Both the position numbers and the translations under genes were made by a program. 64,000 nt of DNA from the NCBI GenBank assembly GCA_014529385.2, contig CM043950.1:82656843-82720842 (forward strand), given 5' to 3'. The notes beneath the pieces are model-generated. The model searched no databases and had not been told where the DNA came from. It saw only the letters and a list, made by a program, of their open reading frames with translations. The first letter of the stretch is position 1. Every line of letters begins with the position of its first letter. Below, piece by piece: positions 44,672-57,508 of the stretch. This DNA comes from Adiantum capillus-veneris (Eukaryota; Streptophyta; Polypodiopsida; Polypodiales; Pteridaceae).

Positions 44672-45247
44672 ACCTTCTTCTACCCTTTGTAGATGCAATG
44701 ATTTTGACCTATAAATGCAAAAATCATCAATGAAAACCCTAATTGACTTTCCAAAGAATGCTTGAAACACCATGTTCATGAAACGTTGGAATGTTGCAGG
44801 AGCATTTGTCAAACCAAATGGCATGACTCTAAAAGCACAACAACCCCAAGGAGTGATAAAGGTTGTTTTCAATTGATCTTCCAATGCGATACCTATTTGA
44901 AAGTAGCCTGAGTAGCCATCACACACAGTGTACTTCTCATGACCAGCTACCTCATTTAGTATCTCATCCTGAAATGGGAGGGGAAGGTGATCTCTTTTTG
45001 TTGCCTCATTGAGTGGACGGTAATCCACACACACCCTCCACTTTCCGTTTTTCTTAGGAGTGACAACAACGGGACAGACCCACTCTGAATTCTGCACTGG
45101 ATAAATGAAACCTGCTACTAGAAGCTTTCTTCCCTCCTTGAGTAAAGCCTGCTCCTTGATGACTCCTAGCCTTCGTAGCTTCTGAGCCTTAGGTGTGGCC
45201 TCTGGCTTCAACTCAATTTTGTGTTGAACAGCATCTACTCCACACAC
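44672..45247 (-). pseudogene. Copy D reverse transcriptase
   Basis: Same RT blocks as B: CPVVVTPKKNGKWRVCVDY, CDGYSGYFQIGIALEDQLKT, MPFGLTNAPATFQ and FIDDFCIY. The left end is cut by the TTAA element. Upstream, the RKLL region is open, unlike B. Confidence 0.9.
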
Positions 45248-45586
45248 ATCGGTGTAGTCTTTAGCAAAAAGCCTAAGAAATTTTCTTTAGCACACATTTG
45301 AACTCCTCTCTTTCATCCTTTGTAAGTGTTGTAGATAGCATACCTTCTAGCATTCTTTCATCTTCCACTTTTTGGTTCTCTTGGGAACCTACCTCCTCCA
45401 ACCCTTGACAAGAGGTCTCTTGGTTGGTTGGCTTAAACCTTACTCCCATGACTTCGATGGAAGACTCCTCTTCAGTAATGCTGCCGCTACATTCTTCTTC
45501 TGAAGTGTTATCGGTCCAACCTTCTTCCGTCTCACTAGGATAAATGGGTAACCATTTCCTTTGGTAGACATGACATAGAAATCCAC

Positions 45587-47128
45587 TTACTTCTTAATGC
45601 CAAAGGCCTCCACAAAAACATTTTTACGAATGCCTACGCACCTAGCCTTGCTATTGTTTGCCATCTTGACCTTAATTTCATGTGTCTCATGGATGTGCAT
45701 GCCTAGTTTTTGCATGAGTCCCTCTGTCATGATGCAAATTTGTGCACCCCCATCCACTAGAACTTTCCTAACCAATCTCCCTTTTATGTAACAATCTAGC
45801 ACATGTGTAATGTCCTCATTCATTTCAGCTTCTGCAATTTTTACAACAGGCACACTCTCTTTTACCTTTCTCCTAGTGCTAACTGCCCTTGTTAAATCCC
45901 TCCTAACTTGTGGACATAATGCAAGAAATTGAGGCCATGAGATATCAGGACCCTTACCTCTCATGTCTTCCAACAGGTTGTATGGAGCTATTCCATGTCC
46001 AAGAGGAAAGTCTTGGAGGTTGATACGACGTCGAGTCCTCTTAGCTTCCTTGGTCTCCTTTGCCTTCTTTTCTCGTCCATGGTCACTTTGTGATGTAACT
46101 CCTTCTTTCTCCTTACCTTTCCCTCGGCCACGCTTAATGCCATTTGCTTCCATGTCAACCTCTCTTGAATTTTTCACCTCTACCACATGCACGTTTGGGT
46201 CTGGCAAAGGTGGAACTACTTCCACTCCTTGTGGAGGTGGTCTTGCTCCATTTGGATTTTGTATAAGCCGTGGTTGCTGACTAGTTCCTTCACCTGCATT
46301 CATCACTGGGTAATTCAAGTTAGGTCTCCCTGGCTCCCCACGGGGCCAAGGACAATTATACATCCCATGTCCAGACTCACCGCAATTCCAACATTGCAAG
46401 ACTCTCCTAGGTCGTGGGTCTCGCTCTTTAGACTTTTTTGCTTGTCCCTTTGAACCTACACCTTGTGCAAGGTGAATTGACAAGCTGCTTAAAGATTCAT
46501 TTAACTTCTCAATCACTTCCGCCGTTACCTCAGGAAGCTCCCTAGATGTTGATGCTTGTGACTTACCTTTGGGTCTAAGACCTTCTATTGGAACCTCCCC
46601 CCTTAAGCACTTGAGTTTCCTATATTTCTCAGCAGCCCTAGTTTCAGCTGCATCAAAGGTAGTAGGTGCACCCGCCTCAACTTTTACCTTAAGGTCAGGA
46701 AAGAGTGCGGCTATGAACCTCTCCTTCTTTAGAAATTCTGCACCCTCACCAGGGTTAGCAACATTTCGTATCCTTAGAGCCCAAAGACGTAGGAACTCTT
46801 GCTTGTACAAGTAGTAGTCATCTAAGTCTTTTTGCTTATGAGAAACAATTTCTTGCCATAATTTCTGAGTGTTTTGGGGATCAAAGAAGTATTTCTTGAA
46901 ACGATTCAAAACTTCCGTGTAATTCCCTTTAACTTCCTCAGGCAAAGAGTCAAACCAAGTGCTAGCATCTTTCCTAAGGACCACCTCAAACATTTCTACA
47001 CGTTCTTGATCAGTTACTATCCTCTTGATACGGCAAGACATCTTGAAATTCGCTAGAAATAATTCTGCATCCTCTCCAGTCTCTCCAAAGAAAAGAGGAT
47101 ATCCAGACATTTGGTGTTGGCTCTCCAT
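45587..47128 (-). pseudogene. Copy D gag and protease in one frame
   Basis: ATG at 47128 (MESQHQMSGYPLFF). The capsid-like domain spans about residues 10-190 with DASTWFDSLPEEVKGNY and ERFIAALFPDLKVKVEAG. A CCHC knuckle CWNCGESGHGMYNC lies near residue 250, then a basic linker and the protease motif LVDGGAQICIMTEGL near 465. Gag and protease share one uninterrupted frame, the ancestral arrangement lost in element A. Protease is cut near 45535 by a deletion of about 140 bp relative to B. This is the best gag of the second family in the window. Confidence 0.92.
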
Positions 47129-47212
47129 TGAATTGATTTCAAAGTGACGCGTTTTTGTTTTTTCTTTCTTTAAAAGATTTACACAATAATATTTTCTAAA
47201 TTCGAATCTATT

Positions 47213-47431
47213 CTACAACAAAATAAAAATATTCACATCAAATGACCTATGATAATCAATAAGAGGTAGAATGACAGGGTTTGGTGACGCGAGAATTTCT
47301 CCTACTCTTTGCGCACCAAACATGAATACCATACGTTGTTGAAAATGGATTTTTCTACTAATTGCAATGTTTACTCTAATGTGTGGAGTGAAATGAAAGG
47401 GAAAAACCTGTATTTCTAGGCCATTATCCAT
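47213..47431 (-). CDS. Conserved small pre-gag ORF b, 72 codons (copy D)
   Basis: ATG at 47431, stop 84 nt before the gag ATG. EILASPNPVILPLIDY and SFDVNIFILL. Differs from the E0 copy by very few residues. Confidence 0.55.
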   Translation of the reverse strand: MDNGLEIQVFPFHFTPHIRVNIAISRKIHFQQRMVFMFGAQRVGEILASPNPVILPLIDYHRSFDVNIFILL

Positions 47432-47452
47432 GGTCTATGCATGACCTAATTC

Positions 47453-47665
47453 TTAAAACAAAACAAAAATATAGACGTCCAAACTAAGGTCGTACCTAAT
47501 GAGAGGCAAAATAAAAGGATTTACTGATGCGTTTATCTCTACCAACCTAAGAGGACCTAAAATTCTACGAATTACTCGCTGAAATTGCAACTTAGTACTA
47601 ACAATTATGTGTACCTTTTGCCTTGCAATGGGAATGAAGGGATCATACAAATTCTCGTGATTCAT
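47453..47665 (-). CDS. Conserved small pre-gag ORF a, 70 codons (copy D)
   Basis: ATG at 47665, stop 21 nt upstream of ORF b, in the same frame. Same EIxASVNPFILPLI pattern as E0. Lies about 80 nt after the primer-binding site. Confidence 0.55.
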   Translation of the reverse strand: MNHENLYDPFIPIARQKVHIIVSTKLQFQRVIRRILGPLRLVEINASVNPFILPLIRYDLSLDVYIFVLF

Positions 47666-47743
47666 GCAGGCTACTTGATTATGCTAAAGGTTGAGCCTTC
47701 ACAAAACATACACAAGCCTGTTCCTCCGTGGGGGCACCAAAAT

Positions 47744-48002
47744 TGAGGCGGTCCGAGGCGGGCAACAAGAAGAGCAACCTCTAGACACCCTTCAAGGCTC
47801 CCGTGCTGCTCAATGGGGCTGGGGCACAACACAACACAAACCAAAATAACAAACCCACAGCCAAATCCCAACTACACAAGGGTCACCACCTAGTTTAAGA
47901 GCGAACTAGGACGCAAAAGAGGAGAATCGTTAGAGCAACCGACAAACAAGCAAGGAATTTACACTAACCTTAACACCAATGGTACACTCTCACACACTAA
48001 AA

Positions 48003-48052
<50 letters not shown>

Positions 48053-50340
48053 TGTACAACTTAGCTTCAACTTTATATTTTGCACAAAAAGGAACTTAGA
48101 GCTTACGGAATCAAGTGACAAGATTTGGTTATAGCATCACTAGCACATTGTCTTAGGGTTATGGGAGCCCTCTCACCATCCACCCTCTTACAATGGTAGC
48201 CAAACAATAGCCAATGAATCACAAGCAACAAAACAACAACCTTCAATGAAACAAGTCACCTTATAAGGCTGAATGAGATTGCCAAGCCAAATTGGAGGAG
48301 AAGCGTGAGCCTTTGGACATGAATTGCACCCAAAACTACCAATTCATTGATGTTGGGGTAGATACAACAATGGTAGAAAGAATATCTTCTACTCGCACTC
48401 ACTCAAACTAGCTCAATCTTTTCTATGCACCAAGGTGATGGTGTATAGAAAGCTTACTCTCTCTTTACAACCAAGATAGAACTGGCATGTGGTACGCTCA
48501 ATCTAGTGTGCAATGGTATAGTGATGTCTTTTACAAGGAGGAATGGGTTCTATTTATAGGTTTTAGAAGCCTTGATTAGGATTAAGCCTAATCAATTTTT
48601 TTAGGAAAGATCAAGGATTATGAATTTCAAATGATAATGGGGTCTCTCTTTTCTCTTGAGTCACATGGATGTGGGCTCAAGTAAGAGAATTATTGATGTG
48701 GTGAAAGGAGAGAAACTTCCATGGGAGTGAGTGAATTTGGTTCACTTGTGCGATTGCCTACTCCATATGTTGATAGTGTGGGTGCATTTTTACAAGATAA
48801 GTTAGTTGTTAGTGGTAATAATCACTAGAACTGTTAGTGATACATTTACAATGGGTAGGATGAGTTGATTTGATGAAGGAAGAGGGGTGAATTAAAAGAG
48901 AATCATTGAGATGGTGAAGCTTTGAAGAAGCTTGAACTCACCCTTGTGTAGATTGTGGAAAAAATGACCGTTGGTCTTCTTCTTCTTCGCTTCTTTACGC
49001 CGCCGCCACGGTTGACCACCACGATGAAAAGAGGATTTGTTGATGAAAATTCCTCAATTTGAAGAAGTTATCATGGTTAAGATGCTGAATTTTAGATATT
49101 TTTAGGAGAGGTAAATGAAATTGTAACATAGAAGCAATAGAGAGAGACATGGAGAGGGTGTATGTATGTAGAGGTTCATAAAAGAACTATAGGGATGAGA
49201 GAGAAGGGTAATGGCGAAGAGGGTGGGAGAAGCCATGGAAATTGCAGGTTTGAGTGAGGGAAGGAGAGGGAGGGAGGTGTAAGAGTGAGTAGGTGTGTGG
49301 AAGGGTGAGAGAAAACTAAGGGCTACTTGTGAGAAAAGTGGGCAGACTGGGGTCCACTCAAAAAATCATATCTCACGGCTGGTAGCTTCAAAAATCATGA
49401 AACAATTTGAGGTGATTATTCAAACCATGGGCTACATTTTCTCTTTTGACCACCGCTCCAAATTCGGAGTGGAAATAGGTGTGAAAATTATCACCAAAAA
49501 ACCAGTTTTTATTCCTGCAAAAGTCTTTTAGTGGCCCCCTCCTTTGTTGAATTTGTACAATGCATCCAAGAGTGAGCCCCTCCGTTGTCAGATTATAATA
49601 CAAAGCATCCAAGTTGCCCTTGACCCATGCATGGAGGAGGATTATTGGTGAATAAAGAAATATATACATGGTGGGACTAGTGTATGGACTATTCATGGAC
49701 TTTAGCTCAATGAGCACATGGTGTTAGAATAATGAGTAAAAATAATAATATTAATATGGAGGAGTTATGGATATGGAAAGATATTGGAATCATATGATAT
49801 GGTCCCTCCTTGAATTATTTTGAGTGAAAGAGGAAAAGGTATGCAAGTAAATAATATAATAAACGTAACCAATGAGTAGAAATCAATTTTTTGTTTCCAC
49901 GAGGGTGAGGGTGAAAATGTGGGAGTGATTTGTATAAAGGAAAAATATGAGGTTAGAGTATGTACATATTGGCAAAAAATATAATTATGGTGTAAGAGGA
50001 TGAAAGAAGGTGTACATAGGTTTAATAAAACACACACCTAAGTAGAAATATTTAAATAAAATACCAAAATAATTATAAAAAATCCCTATATTTAGGCCAT
50101 ATATACAATGAAATATTTACACACAAAGAGGCCATAATATAATTTAATTTTTTATTTTTTTATTTTTTTGGCTCAACTAGCCCAGTGACTAGCTAGCTGA
50201 GGGTTTTTAAGAAGATATGGAAAAAGCCCCCTAACTCACACACGCCTATGTACAGTGAAATGGTAGGGATAGCCATAGTGTTTGGGTGAATTTGGTAGGG
50301 TGGAGTAACTTACTATGGCAATTATGGAGAGCCGAAAAAC
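47744..50340 (-). repeat. Tat family-2 LTR 3, 5' LTR of copy D (about 2597 bp)
   Basis: The minus-strand LTR ends ACCGCCTCA at 47744. Its start should read TGATAGCCGTTTTTCGGC, but the sequence departs after GTTTTTCGGC at 50340, so about eight terminal bases are lost. (GA)n lies at 48005-48049 and the TATA box at about 48551-48559. Otherwise very similar to LTR 1. Confidence 0.92.
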
Positions 50341-50953
50341 ACTTAGCTTTATTACTTGGGCACCCTTGACCTTTTAGTTGACCTTAAATGGACCTCGAAC
50401 AGGCCAAAAACTGACCTCGCAGTGCATAGTTGTCACTTTTTTGCATCATCCGCACACCTAGCACTCATTTCTTTTCAATAATGCGTATTGCAACCACATG
50501 AAGTGGCCCAAAAAAGTGGTCCTAATGATGACCTTTTTGCATAACTCTCACAAGAAAACACCCACGTTGTGTCCATATTCACCTACGTGCAAATATTGAC
50601 TCTGTTCAGTCTCTTGATGCCATGTGACGCATCTGCTTACCTCATGTCGTTGGCCCGCAGATAGCTTCCTCGAGAATTTTTACGTGCTACCAACTTCTCC
50701 TTATTATAGTAAAAACACACTGGTAGTGGTAATAGTGAAAATCGTTGCACTATGTACACCCTGTCCTACCTGTACACACGTGGGCCCCACGTAACCACCT
50801 GGCTATGGAAATTGGTAACTCCTTTATTCGATGCACCATGAATGTGTATGTACATATGCGCAATCCCTTGCTCAAAAAAATTCCTGACAACGTCTACCTT
50901 TCATTTTCGCTCTTCGTTCTTTCCAAGGATTATCAAGACTAATGCTAGACTTG
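50341..50953. other. Unrecognised DNA between two gypsy relics
   Basis: No coding signature, terminal repeat or microsatellite is seen. No target duplication links it to the LTR to the left. Confidence 0.4.
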
Positions 50954-53555
50954 TCAGTCTTGATTTCCATCGTTACTCTTGGGCTGATTGTCATTTTTCC
51001 TTTTTTGGACTCTCGTCAAGACCTTAGCAGGCATTGTAATTTCGTTTTCTGACCCTCCATTGGAAGGCAGTGCTCCCAGCATATTCAAAGTAGTCTTTTC
51101 TCCTTTGCTTAGGTTCTTAGGGAAATCAGGAATCAAGTGAGTAATTCCACACTCGTTGCAATATGCATTGACCCTAATGATTTCATCATGAGGGCAGTCT
51201 CTCAACCAATGGTCTCCACCACACTTGTAGCATGGTCCTTTAGGCTGTTGAGGTGCTCCTTGAGCTCCTCTTTGTTGGTGTGCATGCCTCTGCCCGCTCA
51301 TGCCTTCGTTGGCTATGAACAACAATATTCATTCATCCAAGCTATATCTTCCTTCTCCTACTGCTTATGCAGCAGTTGGTGGTCCTGCATTTCCTATCAT
51401 GCTACATGGTTCTTGTGTAAAGGGTTCTTCAAGTAGATAATAGACAGGATTTGCAGCATATCCATTGGGATCTTCGTAATACGCATGCATAGGCACCAAA
51501 GCCTTTTCTTCTGATTCAGTTACGATTGGTGTGTATCTTATGCCGACTGGTCGTAATCCTGGTAGGGGTGGTGGTTTCCCCAACACTGGTTGTGGTCTTT
51601 CTACACCTACAGGTCCTCGTAGGTTGCCTGCTTGATACCTAGGCATCGGTGGAATTTGAGGAGATGCTACCTGAGCTTGGGGAGCGTAAGGTCTCTCTCT
51701 CACATATCCCTTGTTATAATAACATTCCTCCGTCCTGTTTTTGTCCATTTTTGTTCAATAGCACACCACTTGGGCTATTTAGCATGGGGTTTGGCGTACA
51801 AATTAATCTTTTATAGCACTTCCTCTACAAGCTGCTCCTGGCTTACAACTACTTCTCCTTTCGGTGCTGTCTTAATGGACTTGCTTCCACTTTTTTGTGA
51901 GGATGAATCGTCGTCAAGATCCTTGAATACACCCTCTTTGTAGACCGCGCAATTGTCTACAAGGTGAAGAGCCTCCTTAGTTAACTCATTTAACGTCGTG
52001 CTCCTCTTCATATGTAAGTCCTTCCGGAGATCTGCACTCCTCAGTCCTTGAATAAATACAAGCATAAGTCTAGACTGAGTTGGCAATTCTTCCACAGGGC
52101 AGAACTTAACATATCTTTTTAGTCTTAGGGCTGCCTTTATCACAGATTCCCCTGCTTTCTGTTTGAATTTGTGGATTTGTGAGACAGTATTATGAGCTAT
52201 TTCCCTTTGTGAGAATTCCTCAATAAACTCGTCAAACACCTCCTCCATAGACTCAAAGTCTCTTCTCTCCACAGAGTCAAACCAAGTACCTCCACCATCC
52301 TCTAAGGTTAGTCCAAACCCTGCAAATTGGCTACGGAAGTCTAACACCTCTTCAGCTCTAATTATGCGCATAAAGGCTGCTACGTGATCTCTCGGATCTC
52401 TGTTTCCCGTGTATTTCTTGCTTACCCATTTTTGCACTTGAGAAGGTCTAATTCTACGATGGCCTACAAATCTCATCATTGGATCTCCACGTCCTAGTCG
52501 ATATAAATCCTCTGGTCTTCTGTAGTGGCCAGGTTCCTCTTCCAGTGGTGCTCCTAACCCATAATTTCTAACAGTTCTTGCAAGAGATGGTTCATCCCTC
52601 CGAACTCGTTCTATGGGTGGTCTTCCAGGCTTTGTTGACCCTTGAGTCTTTGGCTTAATCTCTCCTTGATATCATGAATAGAGTGGTGGTTCTTGTAAAT
52701 CCCTTAGCCCTCGTGCAGCTTGATAACCATCTCGGTTTCGGTCTTGTTCTAATCTTGCACTCTGTCGAAGCCATGCCTGCAATGATGGCTAGTAGGTGGT
52801 TGGTCCTCGTAGTTCAACGTCGGTTATCGGGTAGAATGTGAGGCCACGTCATACTCTTCTAAAAATGGATTTGTCAATTTGTTAGGGGTGTAGGTGGCTC
52901 TTGGCATTTCTCCGGGGGCATATGTTGATGCTCCTGGAACCGTTGCCTTTTCTACCTCCTTTGGGAGAACACATGTGTATTCTCGCCCGTACCTATCAAC
53001 AAAAACAATATCCTTCCCCATAGAAATTTCATAAGAGAATAACTAAAGAACCTTGTCTTTGCTTCATTCATTTGGGTAGGGTTCTTTGCATCGGAAGTAA
53101 GAGACTATTCCCTCGCTCTCATGCTTGTAAATCCCCACATTCTCATTATAGGTTGAGACCCTGGTTGTTTTCTTCTCATACATAAAAAGCGCTCCAGGTC
53201 GATCAATGTTTGGAGGCGGTTCTTGGGTTTCTGAAACCATTTTCCCTTTCGCCACGTTATCTCCATATCTGTTGTAATCCTCAGGGTTACTAACTATCAG
53301 ATAGTGGTTCCCCTTTTCGTCTCGGAATCTATCTCCATCATCATAGACTCGAATTATCTCCAGTCTCTGAGCCGGTCTTTCTTCAATACAAATACACTTG
53401 TGTCCTCGATAGTCAGAATAAACTAAGGCTCCCGTCGAGCTTGTTCCTTCTAAGAAGATTACAGTGAACCTGGAATCATTCAAAGGATTTAGGGAGGTGC
53501 TTCCCCCTGGCATTGGTCCTTCATAGGAGACACCTCTTGGCTGTTGACTACCCAT
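50954..53555 (-). pseudogene. Gag of a third Ty3/gypsy family, with unusual N-terminal domain
   Basis: Minus-strand segments in order: an N-terminal domain (53555-53064, MGSQQPRGVSYEGP...) of unknown type; 53021-52824; the gag capsid-like region (52479-51811) with DPRDHVAAFMRII, GGTWFDSVERRDFESMEEVF, FSQREIAHNTVSQIHKFKQKAGESV; a proline-rich segment (51748-51365); and a nucleocapsid end (51325-50954) with CYKCGGDHWLRDC followed by a second degraded knuckle CNECGITH. Breaks separate the segments. Pol is missing to the left. Confidence 0.75.
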
Positions 53556-55391
53556 CTTGAAGAAGGACTTGTCTGACGAAGTGTTAGTATCACTACCCTC
53601 TTCAATAATCGGTGCTAGTGGATCTAGCCTTGCCTGAGTTACACTCTCTTCAGTGGACGTGGTGCTTACTTGAGTTTTGGCACTTTTAGTTTCCTAACTT
53701 AAAAAAGGCTCCTGACCTTAAATACATAAGACTCAAATTGCGAACTTAAAGCTTACCTAGACTTCTCCTGCTTGCTCAACTATGTGATGATCTCCTTCTG
53801 GAATCCACACATGTATGGTTAGTCTGTGTACACGGGTTTCCTTGAACCAAGAAAAAATCTTTCAATTATGTACATCAATCAATTTTTTATGACAACTGGT
53901 CAGTCTTAGCCAATTTGTGTTTTTCTCCCCAATGGGTGTTTCAGGGTCTTCTGGTGGTCCAATTTCAAATGTGAAATGAGGGCTGGGGTCTATGTGACAA
54001 GTATGTCCTAACTGTATAGGCACAATTTGCATTCTGAATCACCCCTTTCTCAGTCTATCATGATAGACTGACAGATTCCTCAGTATAAGTCAATTTAAAA
54101 TTGTGACTTCACCTTTGGGTTCCCCTTATTCTCTAGAGTCTATCCCTCAATTTTTATGAAATTTGGACACTTGGTTTGGGTTTCAGGCCAATTTTAGTGT
54201 TTTTGTCAGATCCTGATTCTCTATCTGGGCCTTAGATTCACTTTCAGTGATCTAAACACCTTGAAATTAGGTGTGTATGCCTATTTAGGCTCTGCTAAAG
54301 CTATCCCTAGGAGGGATTTGAAAATAAGGTCCCTAGCCCCTACTTCCCCAGTCTATCGCGATAGAATAACAAATTTCTCCAGTGTTGGCCTTTTTCACAA
54401 GTTCTCTCCATAGCTGGTTTCCCCACTCCCAGTATAGTGCATTGTTTGGACATTTGGTCAAAGCCTTCTTGCCACTATGTCTCTAAATTCAGACTCTAAC
54501 ACCAGTCTTGAGGTTTCATGGTCAAGATGGTGTCCAAATTCACTCAATTTTTGTGAGCACCCTTGTATGGATGTGTTCAACCTGTGGTATAAAGGGTTTT
54601 TCCAGATTGTTAGTCTATCTCCAAATCACTAGTCTATTGCGATAGACTCACCAGAGAGCAACTAGGATGTGATTTTTTTACTGTTTCTAGACAGTTGTGT
54701 TCCCTGTGCCCATATAAGTCTTTCCCCTGAGTTTCACTGAATTTGGACTCATTTGGACCTTGGACTCAAACACTTGAAAAATTTCACTTTTTTATGGCAA
54801 ATTCACAGCTCAAATGGACTTAAAGTGATGCAAATTTGATGACACTTCAACTTAATCTTGTGAATATCAGTTGTACATCATGACACAATCAGTTTACCCC
54901 AGGCTAGTGGTTATATCTCTTTTTGGCCTCTCTAGGTTCACTTAGTGTTTTCTTATGGCAATCCCTTGTTTCTTTTTGTTGGTTTTGGTTGCAATTTTAA
55001 CGTTTTCTCATGCGTTGGATCATAAATCCAAATGTCTACTCTATTCACACCCTTAAAGAGTATATGGTGTGGGTTTCGCTTTCAAGGCAAGCAAACAGCC
55101 TCATTCTTTCTTCTTTTTGTTTGTTTTGCGTTTTTTTATAGCGTTTTTCTACACTATTTCTACACAACCATAACAAGCACTCAAAACCATAAAACCATAA
55201 CTCCACATTATCCTACCTAACTAAATCTAACTAGTCACAGAACCTCGGCAAGACACAGGTGTCCTGGCTATCCACTAGACCTCACGATACCCTCTCCTGG
55301 ATCTTGTTCTAAAAGTTTCAGCTCTCTCTAGTCGAAACTAAAGTACGCTAACCATCACACAAGTGATGTAGATCTCCCTACTTAAGGTCTT
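53556..55391 (-). other. Long non-coding leader of the third gypsy family
   Basis: About 1.8 kb between gag and the primer-binding site, with no supported frame. It contains three palindromes of CTATCGCGATAG type, at 54051-54070, 54352-54365 and 54631-54648. Confidence 0.6.
54051..54648. repeat. Three spaced AGTCTAT(C/T)RYGATAGACT palindromes
   Basis: CAGTCTATCATGATAGACTG (perfect, 20 bp), TCTATCGCGATAGA (perfect, 14 bp) and AGTCTATTGCGATAGACT (one mismatch pair), about 300 and 280 bp apart, each in otherwise diverged surroundings. Confidence 0.85.
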
Positions 55392-55412
55392 GTGTCCCCG
55401 GTAGTGGCGCCA
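55392..55412 (-). other. Primer-binding site of the third gypsy family
   Basis: On the minus strand TGGCGCCACTACCGGGGAC, one base after the LTR end. It resembles the TGGCGCC-CCGGGGA site used by tRNA-Asp-primed plant gypsy elements, with differences in the middle. Confidence 0.75.
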
Positions 55413-55413
55413 A

Positions 55414-55913
55414 TGTTTTAGGTAAACCTACTCCCCTGTTCATGCTCACAAGCATGACATAGACAACATACTTGTCATCCGGTGACACGACTAACCCGTA
55501 GGTGCACAAAGGCCAGCACCTTTCTCGGAGTTGAACTTGAATAAGCCACCATGGGATTTAGACACTAAATCATTTCAAGCGGATGATGGTTCAGTTGCAT
55601 CAGAATATAGCAGACTCGGGGCGGTCAGTAGTCTTGAGTATACTATATCACGTGCGTTCAAGACTCCAAAGATAAACCCCCTGTATACATTTTATGGGTA
55701 TTAATTAGATGGTCTCTTTTAGATTTATGGGTCTTTGAATATATGTCATATGTAAGTATACTTTTAGTTGAATTAAATTGTTATCTCCCCTACTGTATTC
55801 ATACATAATATAGCCAACAAAGATCACAATATTTACACAAGCGACTAATGTGCAAGAAAAATATAACAATTGGAGCATGCATACAAGTGGATTTTTCTCA
55901 TGTGAACACCAAT

Positions 55914-55999
<86 letters not shown>

Positions 56000-56050
56000 C
56001 AGAGGAGACACATGTTTGTGTGGATTGTTGTGTACACTCATCTAAGGTAT
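55414..56050 (-). repeat. 5' LTR (3' part) of the third gypsy family
   Basis: The LTR ends ...CCTAAAACA at 55414 (minus strand). A (GA)n tract at 55918-55999 again puts (CT)n in the transcribed part of an LTR. The other LTR border cannot be set without a second copy; the right limit given is nominal. Confidence 0.5.
55918..55999. repeat. (GA)n microsatellite
   Basis: GA run with one AAA interruption near 55979. Confidence 0.95.
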
Positions 56051-57508
56051 TTACAGGATCTTGTAAGGAACCTTCTCAATACCAACACCTCCTCTCTTTG
56101 TGGTATCCCTCTTTCCTTGTCGTGCTTGTGTGGTTTGTTTTCTTGTTTCCTTTGTTTTTGGTAAAGAACGTTTTCTATTATTTTTTTTTCATTTGTGTAT
56201 TGATTCCTTGCTAGCGAGTGTGTGTGTTGTCTACTTCCTTGTTCACATGTATGTGTGCTAGAGCTATAGGATTGCTTGTGTATGTGTTTGGGATTGCTTC
56301 AAGATTATATGTTAAAGGTTTGGCATCTTCTCCACAAGATCGTGGACTTTCAAGACTCTTGCATAAAACAAATATATGCCTTGAGATGGTTGTCCATACA
56401 CAAGCTGGAAATAACGAACTTCTCGATCTTTAGTAGCACAAAAACATGTATAAATTAGTATCGCATAGATCAAATAATACATGGAAATGCCTAGCAATCC
56501 AAAAGAACATCTTGGTCACAAACTTAAGGATGATATGATAATTTGTGTACACCCTTCAACAAAAAAATTGTCATAATTACCACCTATTAAAATGATAGTA
56601 TGTGTGGCACACATATATACATACAAACATAGTTACCTACATACTTATATGTGTACATCCATACTTCTACATGGGTGTGCACACACTTGCTCACTTGTTT
56701 TTTATTCATCTTGCGAAAATTCCCACAAAGAAATTATAGTGGGATATCAAAAGTCTCTTTGTGTCTGAGAATTTAGTGAGAAAACATTATATTTGCTTAA
56801 TTCAACCACGCACACAACTTATCACTTTAGCAATATATAGAATATATGCAATAATGGATGAACCATAAATAGTGTTCATAAGAAATTCAGCCATGCATTA
56901 TCAAGGAGTAAGCTCAAGCAAGGTAGGAAGCCATGATTAAGCCATAAAGAGCATTTGAAAAGTGTGACCACTCCTAAGGAGGTCTGAGAATGAATGTCAA
57001 AAGTAAGACCTAGTAAGTTGAGAGCTAGATTCATTCAAAGATTATCAACTCATTACATGACAATAAGTACAAATGACAATATCATTCGGATTGACGTATG
57101 TATATAACTAATACAAAAGCTTGACAATGAGTAACTTGGGCATTGACAATAGTGATTTGCTTAATCTTCTTATATCATTAGATGATATCGATTGGTCTTC
57201 ATTTCACCTTTTCAAAATGCAAAAAGATCAAGCATACTTAGCAAACTTGATTGTTCAATCATAGCAAATAACATCTCATTGCGTCGATTGCATCTCCATG
57301 GGGACTCCTTTTAGCTTCCTAAAAAAAAAACAAGGAACTTCATTACATTAATAATCATTGTTTCACATAATCCAAACAAATGACAAAATTGATTTTTAAA
57401 TTTTAATATGCTCTCTTTAAGCAAAAAAAATCCATAATCATACACAACCAAGTAAAACCAAAACACAGTACATTGATGAGATGGCTGCTTGAACACTATG
57501 AAGACACT
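56051..57508. other. Unrecognised AT-rich DNA
   Basis: No gene or repeat structure is supported. Its left part may be the rest of the LTR above. Confidence 0.4.
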
